A DNA stretch of 64,000 nt from Cyanodermella asteris (Eukaryota; Ascomycota; Lecanoromycetes; Ostropales; Stictidaceae). A program made the translations under genes and the position numbers. Numbering within the stretch: the first letter of the stretch is position 1; each line of letters starts with the position of its first letter. Positions 11,901 through 23,263 of this stretch are shown here, piece after piece. The DNA is taken from positions 186,001-250,000 of the forward strand of contig UYJD01000016.1 in the NCBI GenBank assembly GCA_900618795.1, in the 5' to 3' direction. Below the pieces are notes generated by a model. The model was not told the DNA's origin and searched no databases. It saw only the letters and a program-made list of their open reading frames with translations.

Positions 11901-12756
11901 GTATCTGGCAGATCTATGCCAGTCATGGACAGACAATCGCTGGGACGAGCTGGACTGGTTGAACAAGGTCAAGGAAGTATCGCTGCGCGATCTGCTTGAT
12001 CAAAGACGACAGCAACTCGAGGTCGTCCAATCGTCCGCATGCCTGCAGTGTCCAGACTTCTTGAAGCATTTTGGTATGTGCCATGACGAATGGTTGATCA
12101 AGGAAAATATCTCTTCCCTAAGACAGATGATGTCGGATCAAAACCTTGCCCTGCTGCCCGACTATGAGCAGAGGATACAAGTCTTGAAAGACCTCAACTT
12201 TGTTGACGAAAACAGTCGTGTTGAACTCAAGGGCAAAGTGGCATGCGAGATTCACTCTGCTGACGAGCTGGTTTTGACCGAGCTCATACTGGAGAATGTG
12301 CTTGCCGATTTTGAGCCAGAAGAAATTGTGGCCCTCTTGTCAGCATTTGTGTTTCAGGAAAAGGCGGATCACGAGCCAACGTTCACACCTCAGCTCGAGA
12401 GAGGTCGCGACGAGATCATTCGAATATCCGAGAAAGTCAACTACTTTCAAATCGAACACCAAGTCATTCTGTCAAGCAATGATTCTAACGACTTTGTCAG
12501 CAAGCCGCGATTTGGACTGGTGGAGGTCGTGTACGAATGGGCAAGAGGAATGTCCTTCAACCGGATTTGCGACCTCACAGACGGTTCAGTGCCAGAAGGG
12601 ACCATTGTGAGGGTCATCTCTCGGCTCGACGAGACGTGTCGTGAGTGCAAGAATGCAGCCCGCATCATAGGTGACCCCAAACTATTTCAGAAGATGCAGA
12701 CAGCGCAGGAGCTTATCAAGCGCGACATCACTGCAGTTGCTTCGCTATACATGTGA
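8959..12756 (+). CDS. SKI2: Ski2-like DExH-box RNA helicase (Ski complex)
   Basis: This is a single 1265-aa frame; the start at 8959 (MRDDLRDVFEHLEL) is preferred over the open upstream extension, which looks non-conserved. Helicase motifs appear in order: AHTSAGKT (motif I, about residue 323), DEVHYVND (motif II, ~415), LLSATVPN (motif III, ~446) and MSGRAGRRGLD (motif VI, ~730). A winged-helix/arch region and a C-terminal DSHCT domain (about 1090-1260, ending near KRDITAVASLYM) complete the Ski2/Mtr4 plan. Ski2 feeds cytoplasmic mRNA 3' to 5' into the exosome together with Ski3 and Ski8. The long N-terminus with PFAPGG and LPRGLNFPK-type segments favours Ski2 over nuclear Mtr4. Between the two RecA domains (about residues 528-575) sits an RGG/Gln-rich insert. 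Confidence 0.93.
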   Translation: MRDDLRDVFEHLELNSKASAEKSVDDILHHVAPRKRIKTSSDQLKFALEQDFLLPSTTFSTAWLNTFQQQWDSPVDYHDIFELAPPQTRTVVRFQREGLEGRVTGYREITVPANSATAKNSLSLLRKPANRADFVRGAAGFFPFAPGGVDGLQSVSQQEGPVANSRDGLQRVIDFGGQENGLLQIAPGLPRGLNFPKANDDQEAVQVKETLEEDPDDVEGEDTGGVPIDDSNDDAPVDSRSDDEDDIDSLLPVEFAALTPHRPLAAAAGKRGREWAHMVDVNRDITNFRELVPDMAREWPFELDTFQKEAVYHLENGDSVFVAAHTSAGKTVVAEYAIALAAKHMTKAIYTSPIKALSNQKFRDFKEEFDDVGILTGDVQINPEASCLIMTTEILRSMLYRGADLIRDVEYVIFDEVHYVNDLERGVVWEEVIIMLPEHVTLILLSATVPNTHEFASWVGRTKKKDIYVISTPKRPVPLEHYLWADKATHKIVSSDKKFLEPGWKAANDALTGRDKIKEQEEKAKLQANSTRGGRGGMQRGQQGNQRGGQQGRGRGQTQQGRGNIARTGRGTGRTTAAQDRNVWVNIVYHLRKEELLPACIFVFSKKRCDENADSLSNVDFCTKAEKSAISLTVERSIARLRPEDRDLPQIRRMRELLSRGVAVHHGGLLPIVKEIVEILFAKTLVKVLFATETFAMGLNLPTRTVVFSGFRKHDGRSFRDLLPGEYTQMSGRAGRRGLDTVGTVIIVTQNADEAPPAGTLKQMILGVPTKLRSQFRLTYNMILNLLRVEALKIEEMIKRSFSENATQALLPEHEKQVKLSEADLAKIRRETCEICDVDLDKCHEAAMQFKALTNELHLHALASPVGKRQFGHKRVIVFDDQGLRTAGVIINDGASGGNEPSVEVLSIGTTGHKRQNSDLLPYAPGLRKYFTALPSSQGAMEWKIVRVPISNIECVTQTLVRCKGQLRDVKLNKTVEELDQYLADLCQSWTDNRWDELDWLNKVKEVSLRDLLDQRRQQLEVVQSSACLQCPDFLKHFGMCHDEWLIKENISSLRQMMSDQNLALLPDYEQRIQVLKDLNFVDENSRVELKGKVACEIHSADELVLTELILENVLADFEPEEIVALLSAFVFQEKADHEPTFTPQLERGRDEIIRISEKVNYFQIEHQVILSSNDSNDFVSKPRFGLVEVVYEWARGMSFNRICDLTDGSVPEGTIVRVISRLDETCRECKNAARIIGDPKLFQKMQTAQELIKRDITAVASLYM

Positions 12757-12779
12757 GGATTCTCATGTTTAGAAAATAG

Positions 12780-15700
12780 CAGCGGGGCAGGGTCTCTCAT
12801 AGCGCTTGATGTGCCAATGACTTCATTTAGTATTTGAACTGGCTGTTTAAGATGTATGTTAGGTGACTGGGCTTAGTAAAGACCATTCGGCATCTTTTAA
12901 GAGCATAAACTAGAAAAGACTTAGCTGCAACAGCTAGTATAGTCTGGAAAATCTCGGTTCTTTACAAATCAAGCTAAATACCGTATAGAATAGAATATAC
13001 ATGCTGAGAAACCATGAACTCATCTTAACCCGAGATTAGCATATGGCAACAATAACGAAGTGTTAGCTCGTTAGGCTTTTGTGATCCAAGAGTACTTGCA
13101 ATATACATCTTACTACTGCATCACAAGACTCCAGCTGTAACAAGGACTTGCTTGCTGTCATAATCACATGCTTATCACAATCTAACTGATATGGTCTAAA
13201 GAGTATACGTATTAAGCTGCTGAGAAAAGACTTTTTCAAGCTATAATTAATTTATCAAGGGTACTCATAAAACAGCTTCGCCAGTTTAAATCTTGAGACT
13301 TGTTTTTAAAAAAATATTGCATGATATTAGAACTGTAACATCACATTGTTGTAGCTTTAAATTTCAATGTCACAGCTATGCTATAGCATATAGCATAATC
13401 TTATATTACAAATCAGAATTTTGCTGCGTTGTTTATGTTTCATTTGAAAATCAAGAGTATAGCAATCTTATAGTGCCAGAGAGACGTATTTATCATAAAT
13501 TTTTTGTATTGATAAAGATTTCACCGTGCAGATATGTCAATATAGCAATGCTAAAACTATACAATTCTGTGGCTATAGGACTGTTCTTATAACAACCTTG
13601 CATTATTGAGATAGTAACATCATAGTAGCTACCTATAACGTTACAAAGCTACCACAGTAATAATATAGCAGAATTACGTATTACAAGCATGCTACATGCA
13701 TTATATGGCTAACTAAGATGTTTGTTTGAAGATAAAAAGAGGCAGTAATTATGAGACTATCATAAATACAGCTTAGCTAGAGGATGAAGTAGCAAAGAGA
13801 TGCTGGAATGTAATATGCTTATGTAAGTTGCTATTAATATAGCAGTAATACAGAAAAGTCCGAGATTTAGCTATTACAAAACTAAAATCAGAGATTTATT
13901 AACTGAAATATATTTGAAGAGGCAACTTGATTGACAGAAAACATGAATGGTTACCTTGACTACTATGATGGGACTACGGCTCAATACGTAGTGACATTGC
14001 TGATGACAATGCCATATAAATACTGTGCACTGTCCAGAACATGGTGTCGTTGCTGCGCAGCTTTTGCTGAAGGCATGTTTTACGGCTATCTAGTAAAAGC
14101 ATAGTTGCATTTGAGTGTTTATAGTTACTGTAAGATCCTATTTATTCCATGCAATCTTTTAAGAAACGCTTGCCTCAAGTCATTATGCTACTGTATTATA
14201 GTTCTGATCTCTGAGCGGATTACTACATAGAAATACCTTAGGAAGTTGTAGGTATTGAATTCGTAACGTCCAAACCCATCTGTAGGCAGTGGTAGAGCTC
14301 ATATAGTATTTCTAATTAGGTTTAAGTATTGAAGATATTACTTAGATATTTATGATCTATACTGCCTCGCTACGGTGCAACTGTTGCATTAAAACTACGT
14401 CGTTGTGATAATGATGTCTTTACGCTACGTGAAATTGGTGCAAAACGACTGGCTGTTGTAATATTGCAGCAGTGTTACAGGAAATTCCGAGTTTGATCTG
14501 ATGCTATTGCAATATTACTAGTTCTTATAGCACTCTAGCAAGGCTAAATAATGTTTCTGTTACTGTGCAAAGATTATGTAATCACGTTAGCGGAGAAAAG
14601 ATATGCCGGAATAGCCGGCAGGACCGAATAAATTGAGTGGTGATGAGAAGGAAAGGAAGTGGTGAGGTGGGCAAGACCTGATCTATATAGCTAGGCTGCG
14701 CCTAGCTATATAGATCAGGTCTTGCCCACCTCACCACTTGCCTTAAAGAATTCAGTTTTGCTTGTTACTCTCGCATATTTTGTCTCTAATTACGCGCTTA
14801 TGTAATTTTCGCATAAGAGGTTCATTTAAAGCTACTATCAGCGGACTGAGATGCAAAGGCTTAACAAAGATAAGTATATACATAATTAAATGATAGATGA
14901 ACTCTATTTCCACCGCTAAATAGCTGCTAAGTTACGTGATACCACAGCAAAATTATTGTTATTAAAGCATAGACCTCTATAGAAGTAGAGCTATAAGTAT
15001 AATCACGGTTCTGTTGCGATATCTGATATGTAAATGTGACGCTATGTCTGCCTTGGACAGCAAAGCAACCCAGCTGTCAAAACTCAAACCTCACTGATTG
15101 TACTGTATATTGAGCGTATCAACTTGATGCTAGAACTTGAAATATTTTTCTTTAGCTAAGTTTTGAAGGCACTATTGTATCTTTATTTATTGTAGACATG
15201 CTTACGCACAGCTATTTCTATTCTACAGTATTGCTATGCTATTATTGCAAGAAAGGCATGATGAAGATATATTATTATAAAATTCTGCCTTTTTACCAAT
15301 AGTACAAGATAAAGAGCTTCCAACAGTCGTATACGGCTATTGAGTCATGACATAGTAAGCAATGCTAGACATGTATAATGATAGCATAAGTAATTATATC
15401 GCATTAATTTCATACAGAAGTTTGATTTTGCTGCGACCACTGATAGTTGTAAATAAGTATTGACGAGTCAAGTGATATGTCAATGAGTTTTGCATACTGA
15501 CAGTTCTCATATAGGTTGTTGATAGATTTGCACCGATTAAAAAATGAATAAGGCTCAACTTACTTTAATTATGATATGTTCATTCTGTAGCAAAGTAATA
15601 GTTGTAATACTAATGTTTTGTCTAGGTATTCCTACTAAAAATAAAGCCTGTTGCTTCATTCCATGGTCATACTACCATGAGGCTGTTGCAAATGCTTAGA

Positions 15701-18700
15701 TGTTAAAAACTACTTGTGTAAACTCTGCTTCGAGTAGAAATAATGTTGTAAAAGCGCTATTACTTGCGCGTTTTTACTAAAGCGTCGCCATAGTACTATT
15801 TCCTAGCCACAGAGTCTCTGGCTATGAGTTTATGATACTAAGATAATATCAGAATATTAATACAGTATTACAGACTCAAAGCTATAAGATGCTACGCTCC
15901 TTTGTAAACCTTGTAGTCTTAAGATAACAACTGCATAGCAAGGTTATTGCAATCTTAGAACTAGACTTTCCAGTTGTGTAACAATAGTAGAATCAATTTT
16001 TGGAAGATTGTCATGATATTGAAAGATTGTAGCATAATGATAGACTAACAATCCAGTATTAAGACATTATAACCTATCACAATGCAATGTTGTATGACAA
16101 TGGAATAAGCGTCGTATTGTAGTTAAATCATTGTGATGTGATACCTTTTTAGGTCTGTAAGTAAATTTTCACAATCTTAGTGCAATGCGTGCAAGTTTCA
16201 TGTCAAGATTTCAATATTTTCTACATACTACATGTAACCAATGTCATTCTTAAATTTGACTCTAGCTTTGCGAGCTTAAATGATTCTCTGTGATTCTTTG
16301 GTCTAGCAACTTAGGAAGCGTGACATTTCAAACCAGATATCTAAAGGTCAGTACTAAGGTCAGTATTTATTGAGCACTATGGTAAACTCTTCTTAGGAAG
16401 TGAATTGCTTAATATAATATCACAGTAACAATGCACTGATTTTATAGGACTGTTTTATGAAAACAATCTATTAAATATTGGTGCAATTTGCTGAAAAATC
16501 TATTATTATAACTTATAGTAGCCTTGTGCGGGATGAAAGAGAGATAGGTGTGTGGTGTAAAAAACTACTAAAACAAGTAAAAGTTCTTACAAACATTATA
16601 CGTTGAGAAAACAAGCTCTCTTAATAGCTAATTTAGCAAATGTTTTTCAAGACTTTCAAATAAGAAGTCTAAAGATAGTATACTTAGTAAGACTCAAATT
16701 GTATTGTTTAAACAACGATGCGATAAGCAAGTTCCTTGGAAATTCCCTCAAAAGTGATTTCTTTGTATCAGACAGTAGGGAAGCTTTGAAAGATAGCTAC
16801 AATGCTACAGTCACAAAATGAATAACACTGCATTTGAATGATTGCATGAACTTGTGATAGTTCTGTGGCAGTCTTCCAATGTAAAGAAGTGCGTTTTCAT
16901 AACTCTATATAATGTAAAGTGCTATATTAATAACATTGATAATGCCTAAGGCTAAATTGAGTTATTTTCTACGCAAACATGGAAAGACATAGAGTATCTC
17001 GCTTAGATAATTCAATATTTATAAATAGCTACCACATTGCTGCAGAGACAACTTTACAAGATTGCAGCAACGCTTTAAAAGGCTTATTGTTTTATAATAC
17101 TCTAATAAAATGCTAAAGAAAGATATTTTGTCTAAGAATGGTTCGAGACAAGATTGACGCGACACTAGAAATCAAAACGTTTTAAGTCATAAAGCAAAAC
17201 GCTTCCTTCGATCTATTACATTTGGAGGGTTTGTATTTGCCAACAACGCCAGGTGAGTCAGTGCAAATTCCGAGCTCTATTCTACTATAACATAGCGAAA
17301 GGCAACTGTAACGTTGACTTAGTGAATCTCTACCTTTCTTAATGCAGCTATTGTTAAAATCATCGCACAGCTTGTTAGCTTTACTGTTGTTGCAAATGTG
17401 TTTGTATAGTTACTTTACACTTATAGATTAAATTCCTAAGCAATTTACTAGGCTTCATACTTCAGTAAGCAAGTTCAAGGGAAATGCCATGGTATAATGT
17501 GTAGAATTTGCTTAATGTCGCAAGAAAATTGCTGTCATAAAAGCTTAAATGGCAACATATTCTGTTATACTAAGCTGAGGTAATCAATAACAATATCTAC
17601 TGTTAAGCAGATATAAATATAGTAGAGGTGCGCTAATCTAGCTCAGTTCTTCATTGTATCTGAGCTTGCCGTGATAGTATAGTTGCAAAACAGCTTTAAA
17701 GAGCTCTTTCCGCTTATTCTTATTCGAGAAGCATTTCATTGTTTAAGTCTTTTGCAACATCTTTCCCTGCTCATCACAATATCTCAAAAGCAGAGGAACT
17801 ATTAGCAAGTTTAATTTTATGACGCTGCATGATCGGCCTCTTAGCAAGATCAGATAGGGTACCGCAGCGACTTTACTTTAGTGCGTAACAATTTTGTAAA
17901 TTTAGCATATTGTATATAGTAGTACAGTACTGCTGCAATATGATCGATTTATTTATAGAAAGTTGATAGCTAATAAGATAGTAGTGGAAGTACTTTCAGA
18001 TAAAGAAAATCCAAAGCAAGCTTTTAATTGCATTAAAGGTTTTCACTATTAAGCGCTGTCTTAACTTCATAGGACATGATAGTAGCATCATAAGAATGCA
18101 ACCACTGTGCATTTGTGACAAAAGAATTGCAAAGTCACATAGCACTGTTATAGTATTGCGCATATGTCGCAACTTATTGAGATATTACAGCAATATTGCA
18201 GCAACATTACAATGATATTACTACTTATCATAATGTTGCATCCATATTCAACGTCTTTAAAGCCAACCCCTAACTTAGCTATATATTAGTAGATCTTATA
18301 TTCCACCTGTCTTAATACTTATAGAGTTAGGATAATACAGTGAAATGCAGAGGCTCATATCTAAATAATAGTGTAGCGAGTAAGCATCTTAAAGAGTCAC
18401 CACTTTTTGCGGCTAAATTATAGAAAGATTACACAATATTATTGCAATACTACGGTCACAAAGATTATAACACTGTATTGGAATGGAATTGCAATGTTGC
18501 AGACGCTATTCTTTTCTCAGGCATTAAGGTGAGTTTTGTAAATCAGGACAACGTTATAACCTCTGCAATGAAAATTTTGTAAAGCCTACTTAAAGCTTCC
18601 GATGTAGATATTTTTACGATAATTGGCAGTCTAGAGAAATATAACGTCATAATAACGTGCTTTTGATTCAATTATGATATTGTTTCTATGCAAGTATGAT

Positions 18701-20230
18701 GACATTTATTATATAGTGCCATAATGCTACTATGATAATGCAATATTGCTGTGACCTTGCGACATAATAGCATTGATATACAGGAATAAATTTGCTAAGT
18801 ACTTAATAATCTGTGAAAAGTATCTAGTAAAGCGGTCTAGAACATTATTCTAGCAAGCAACTAATACGCGTAGTAATCTTCAAGTAAGTGAGCGCTTTTC
18901 TCAATCGATGTTACGTAGTAACCACATCATTGTCATGCTATTATGACGCAACACTAATGCAATATTATTGCAATAATAACGCAGTCTTCTTGTGATAGTC
19001 CCGTGATATTGCTTCGATATAACTGTTATGTGAAAGTTATAGTAGCGTCAAATGAATCTGCAATATTCATATAGATTGCCTCGATACCACCGTGACTGAC
19101 CAGTTTATGATAGAAAGTCGAATAATTATGACGCAAAGATGCTTGTTTCATGACATAGCTATGACAGCACTCTATTCCTAGGCCTCGAAGTAGAATCTGA
19201 AATCTTTCTCTTCAAGTCTAAGCTATTATTCCTACTATATGCTCCATTGCAGCACAGACATACTAGTGTCATAGCGGCGCAACTAATCGTTTATAAGTGC
19301 ACTACGCTCACTTCAACGTGAATTTATAAACTGTCTCAACCTGTTGATATAGGGCATTGTGATAAGTATCTTATAATAAGTGGAATGTACGAGCACTTTA
19401 ATGTTTAACGTTACTTTATAGCTATTAACGGTACGTACTAGACGAATCCACAGTAAGCTTCTAAAGTAAAACTTGTACGATAGTAAGTGATAACTTACAT
19501 AAAGCTATGTCTAAACAGAGCCAGCGTCTGCTCAAACTGAAAGATCCAACTTCAGGTGAATTCACAGAGACTTGAAAGTTCTATCTTTGAACTATTACTG
19601 TAAGCTCAATAGAATCTATAATAAATAAAGTCTAATTACATGATCATTATAGATCTATATATGTTTATTAACTAGTACATCTATCAGAGCGCAATTGGCG
19701 CATCAGAGGGTTATACTATAATAGCTTGTGGATCTATATTAGGCGAGCTTTATCTAAAAAGAAAAGCTCTTAGCAAATTTTTGCAACGTCAAGAACAGCT
19801 ATTGGCAATATAACTGTATAATCTTTTAAATGGCAATACGAAATGTTAATGAAGTATTATAGCATGGCATTATGCATCTTGATTTGTATCTGCAGTACTG
19901 TGACAGTCAAAGATTATTATAATGCAATGCTTGCATAACTATGACACTATGTCTCCTCTACGTGACAAGATGCTACACCGCCCTATAGCAAGCTATAAAT
20001 GCAGGCAATTGAATTGTAAAATTTGCACAAAAAAATGCTGATGAGAAATTGCTTATGTAATTTTAACAAGGCCATTGTTTTATCTAGTCTATTAAGAAGG
20101 CATTTTTGTTATATCAGATCGTATCTAGTAGATTAAATTCAATAAATAAAACTCAACATTAACAAACTTTAATATAATCAGCAAGTAGAGATGGAGCAAG
20201 GCTTCTAAATAAGTAGAGAGTTCTACCCTG
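12780..20230. other. Gene-free AT-rich island (~7.5 kb)
   Basis: Between SKI2 and CSN4 the sequence drops abruptly to about 30 percent GC (18 of 60 bases in 13321-13380). No frame longer than about 100 codons exists and none resembles a protein, including transposon proteins. Words such as gcaat/attgc and aatattgc recur irregularly, without an exact tandem period that I could find. CpA and TpG are common: in 18181-18240 I counted 12 CpA+TpG against 6 ApC+GpT, and 10 against 5 in 13681-13740, so it lacks the CpA depletion left by RIP. The centre-left contains a perfect hairpin. Edges are approximate. Candidates include a regional centromere, an origin-rich spacer, or a very old non-RIP insertion. 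Confidence 0.75.
14657..14739. repeat. Perfect 40-bp inverted repeat with 3-nt loop
   Basis: The arms 14657-14696 and 14700-14739 are exact reverse complements separated by tgc. The left arm begins aagtggtgaggtgggcaaga and ends gctaggc. The arms are about 50 percent GC, well above the surrounding island. With one bulged base the pairing extends a few more bases outward. Confidence 0.95.
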
Positions 20231-20686
20231 TTTTCAGATGCGCAGCTCCCACCTAAAAAGCTTGATCGACTCTTTTGGCTTGAAAACTAGAGATAATGTA
20301 CGTCGGTATCGAAATATAAGCTTTAGTAGGCACGACGATCAAAGAAATCGTGAGCGGAAGAACACAGAATCTCTTGCTCCTCCTTGCACACGACTTCCAA
20401 GGCCTGCGCAAGAGCGGGATGCCGCTCTGATTGTCCTCAATAGATCACATCACGTGCGTGTCAAGGTCAGAAAACGTTTGTATGATTCGTTCTGAGTAGC
20501 TCGGCGGACCTCGCTACCGTCTATGGCATTTGGAACCTAGCTCTTCTATGAACCGGATGTCAATGTACACCGGTTATCTCCTTGTCGTCTCGCTCATGAA
20601 AGTCATCAAACTGTGATCGAAGCGCCGTCGTTAATAGGGTATATGAAGGTAAAGGAGACGCTCAATGCAAGGGTAAAAGTGCTCGA

Positions 20687-21826
20687 CTATGCACGGACGT
20701 TGACCAATCCAGCCACACGCTCAACATCCTCCAGTAGCAACCGAATGCGCTCGTCAAACTTGCTCTGTGCCGCGCCGGGACGAAAGTAGATGTAGCCGTC
20801 GACGTGATCGATCTCTGCGCTCAATCGACCTTGCTCGACCATGCGAGCGGCGTATTCTTCTGCCTTCTCAGATTCGAGTCCCAGGAGCGCGCCTAGCTCT
20901 GCCACATTGATGCTTTCGTATAGCGCCGATATGCCCAACAGATTGTGCTCAGTCACCGCCTTGGCGAGTACAGTAGACCCATCTGCGTTCTTTGCCAACT
21001 GGTGTGGAGACAGCTTGGCCGCGAACTTCTCAACCTGCTCAGGAGCGATCAGCCTGCCGAGGTACATATTTTCCAACATCGTATACTCGTCCAAGTGCTG
21101 TGCCCGCTCGTCTCGATGGAGTTTCCTGAGGAGCGCTGTCCTTTGAGACCCTGCTGGCGCAAGGACTGCGCAGGTAATTGCCTTCGATAGTGTCATGTCG
21201 CGCTCTCCGTCGTCTAGGAGTGCCACCGTGCTGATATTGTGATAGACGGTGCCGGCCTCCAGGAAGCGACGCTGAGAATCCGATATCCTTGCCTGAGACA
21301 GCTTGAAGTGCATCTGTGCCTGCTGGTCGTTGATCTCGTGAAGCAGGTTTTTGGCGCGATTCAGGTAGGTTTCGGCTGTGGTGGTATCATCGTCCTCCAG
21401 GTACAGCCGACATATTCTGATCCAGATGTTGAACTTGTCAATGTCCGGGATCTTGCGCTGTGATGACTCAAGCTGTACGCCCTGAAGCACCTTAGCTGCC
21501 TCGACCCAGTCTTCTTGTGCTGTATAAGCCTCAGCCAGGATGTCCCTTAATGCTGTGTCCTGCTCTTCGTACGATGCGACTCGTGACCGTAATGCATCTA
21601 CTGCATGGCGGCCAGCTGTGACTTTGACATCAGGATTGAGCTCTTTCAATGCTAAGACGAAGGCGTCGAGCAATGGTCTGATTGCGACGATGCTGAGGCC
21701 GGAGCTGAGCAGATTGTCAAACCAGGTTGATAAGCTTTCCGAGACACTCTTCTGATCTTTCACTAACTCTGCAAGAGCATTTTGGTAGTGCGCTGAGGAG
21801 GCCTGACCCGGTGCTGATGCTGCCAT
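20687..21826 (-). CDS. CSN4: COP9 signalosome subunit 4 (PCI domain)
   Basis: This intronless gene encodes 379 aa starting MAASAPGQASSAHYQ; an upstream GTG in frame is not a start. The N-terminal two thirds are helical TPR-like repeats, with recognisable CSN4 stretches such as EDWVEAAKVLQG, KFNIWIRICRLYLEDDD and MHFKLSQARISDSQRRFLEA. The C-terminal PCI/winged-helix part includes HNLLGISALYESINVAELG and VEQGRLSAEIDHVDGYIYF. CSN4 is a scaffold of the COP9 signalosome, which removes NEDD8 from cullin-RING ubiquitin ligases; in filamentous fungi the complex controls development and secondary metabolism. The length is near the family norm of about 400. It lies divergent to TFG2, with about 300 bp between starts. 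Confidence 0.93.
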   Translation of the reverse strand: MAASAPGQASSAHYQNALAELVKDQKSVSESLSTWFDNLLSSGLSIVAIRPLLDAFVLALKELNPDVKVTAGRHAVDALRSRVASYEEQDTALRDILAEAYTAQEDWVEAAKVLQGVQLESSQRKIPDIDKFNIWIRICRLYLEDDDTTTAETYLNRAKNLLHEINDQQAQMHFKLSQARISDSQRRFLEAGTVYHNISTVALLDDGERDMTLSKAITCAVLAPAGSQRTALLRKLHRDERAQHLDEYTMLENMYLGRLIAPEQVEKFAAKLSPHQLAKNADGSTVLAKAVTEHNLLGISALYESINVAELGALLGLESEKAEEYAARMVEQGRLSAEIDHVDGYIYFRPGAAQSKFDERIRLLLEDVERVAGLVNVRA

Positions 21827-22128
21827 GATGGGGATGTGGATCACAGGATTGAAGCAACTAAGGTCACGATTTAAGGAATCAGCAGCTAGCTCATGTGAGC
21901 GGCGGGGATCTGCTATAGCCTAACGGAACCAGACGTCAGACCCCGGCGGGCCAGTGGTCCGTGCAGAACTGCTCAAGCGTGCGGCAAGCGGGCAACTCAC
22001 TCGTGCTGCAACTTCTGAGACATAGCTCCTTGTTCACGATCCTGTAGCCATGCATTCACCAGACACCACGCTCATTGACAGATGAGACTCCGGTGCAGGA
22101 ATCCTTATCCTTGCCCTCCGCCGCCAGC
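21827..22128. promoter_or_regulatory. Bidirectional promoter region CSN4 / TFG2
   Basis: About 300 bp lie between two divergent start codons. An ATG at 22050 opens only an 11-codon frame ending in TGA, so it could act as a short uORF for TFG2. No obvious TATA box is present. Confidence 0.4.
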
Positions 22129-23263
22129 ATGGAATCCATAGAGCCTCACTCTCCGATCGCTATCGACGAAGAAGATGACTTCGAGAACAAGGACGACGAC
22201 AAACCAGAAGATGCAGGAGAGCTGGATCTGAGCGCCGCCAACAACAGCCTCTTCCTAACGCGCATGCCAAAATTCACCTGGGAAGCGCTTTCTACTCTCA
22301 AAGATGATGACGAGATTCAGGTCGGCACACTGCGTGTCGAAGGCGACAGAAATAATCCGGCCAAGGTGCGTCGTCCGACCTTTATGACAGCCTGAGCTAA
22401 GATCTACAGGTCAGCTTGATGCTTGACAACACTGTCAATGCTTTCAAATACGTCCCTCGAGAATACAACATGCGTGTCATGAACAAGACCTCATCGAACA
22501 CGTTCGTCTTTACCGAAAAGGATTTGCCAGGCTACAGACGCAAAGGGACAGGATCCGCAGCGTCCCAACCAGGACGAAGTCAACCTGAGATTAAAAGAGA
22601 AGGAAATCCGCGTCGGGGTTTTCGCATGCCAGGCTACCGACGAGCTATACCCAAGAAAACTGCTTTGACCGGACACGTAAAATCGGAATTCATTTGCTTA
22701 CCCGTGGAGAACGCAGAATATGTGACAATCTTGCGGAATCGACAGGCGGCGATGCCCAAAGGCAACCTGGTGCCAGCATTTATCGAGGGTACTGCCGGAA
22801 TGAACAACATCTTGATGCCTGGAAGTGTTGGTGCCACTGGCTCCTTTGGCGGTTTTATTGTAAGAGTGCTCATTGGACTGTTCGCTCGGCTGTGGCTAAT
22901 GCGATATAGCGGACTGCACCAATGCGCGAGAAGAAGCAACAGCAGAAGGCGGCTCGTATACCGAAGAACGAATTACTCGACCTGCTATTCTCCTGTTTCC
23001 GACGATTCAAATACTGGCACCTTCGCGATTTACGCGTCGAAACCAGACAGCCAGAGTCGTACCTTCGCGAAACCATGGAAGGCATCGCCGAACTCCAGAA
23101 GCAAGGTCAACATGCAAACACGTGGCGGCTCAAAGCAAGCATGACAGTAGGTAATGCCGAAGCATCATCGTTTGAGAAAGCGGAGGAGAAGGTGGCTCCA
23201 ACGACTGGAGAATTAGACGGACCATCCGACGATGACGATGATGAGGAGATGGAGGACGTCTGA
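22129..23263 (+). CDS. TFG2: Transcription initiation factor TFIIF beta subunit (Tfg2/RAP30)
   Basis: Exons 22129-22365, 22410-22859 and 22910-23263 join in phase to give 346 aa. The start is the first in-frame ATG (MESIEPHSPIAIDEEDD); upstream codons lack an ATG before a stop. An acidic N-terminus leads into the TFIIF-beta dimerisation barrel (SLFLTRMPKFTWEAL; EIQVGTLRV; YNMRVMNKTSSNTFVFTEKD). The C-terminal winged-helix DNA-binding domain carries PKNELLDLLFSCFRRFKYW and RQPESYLRETMEGIAELQKQ, followed by an acidic tail. TFIIF escorts RNA polymerase II to the promoter, and Tfg2 is its smaller conserved subunit. Introns of 44 and 50 bp are typical for the window. Confidence 0.93.

Noticed and set aside
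13293-13592. 99-codon frame within the AT-rich island
   Set aside because: Longest of many chance frames; composition follows the AT-rich DNA and no family is recognisable.
12780-20230. AT-rich island as RIP-mutated transposon or mitochondrial DNA insert
   Set aside because: CpA/TpG are abundant in the lines counted, and no transposon or mitochondrial gene could be recognised in any frame.
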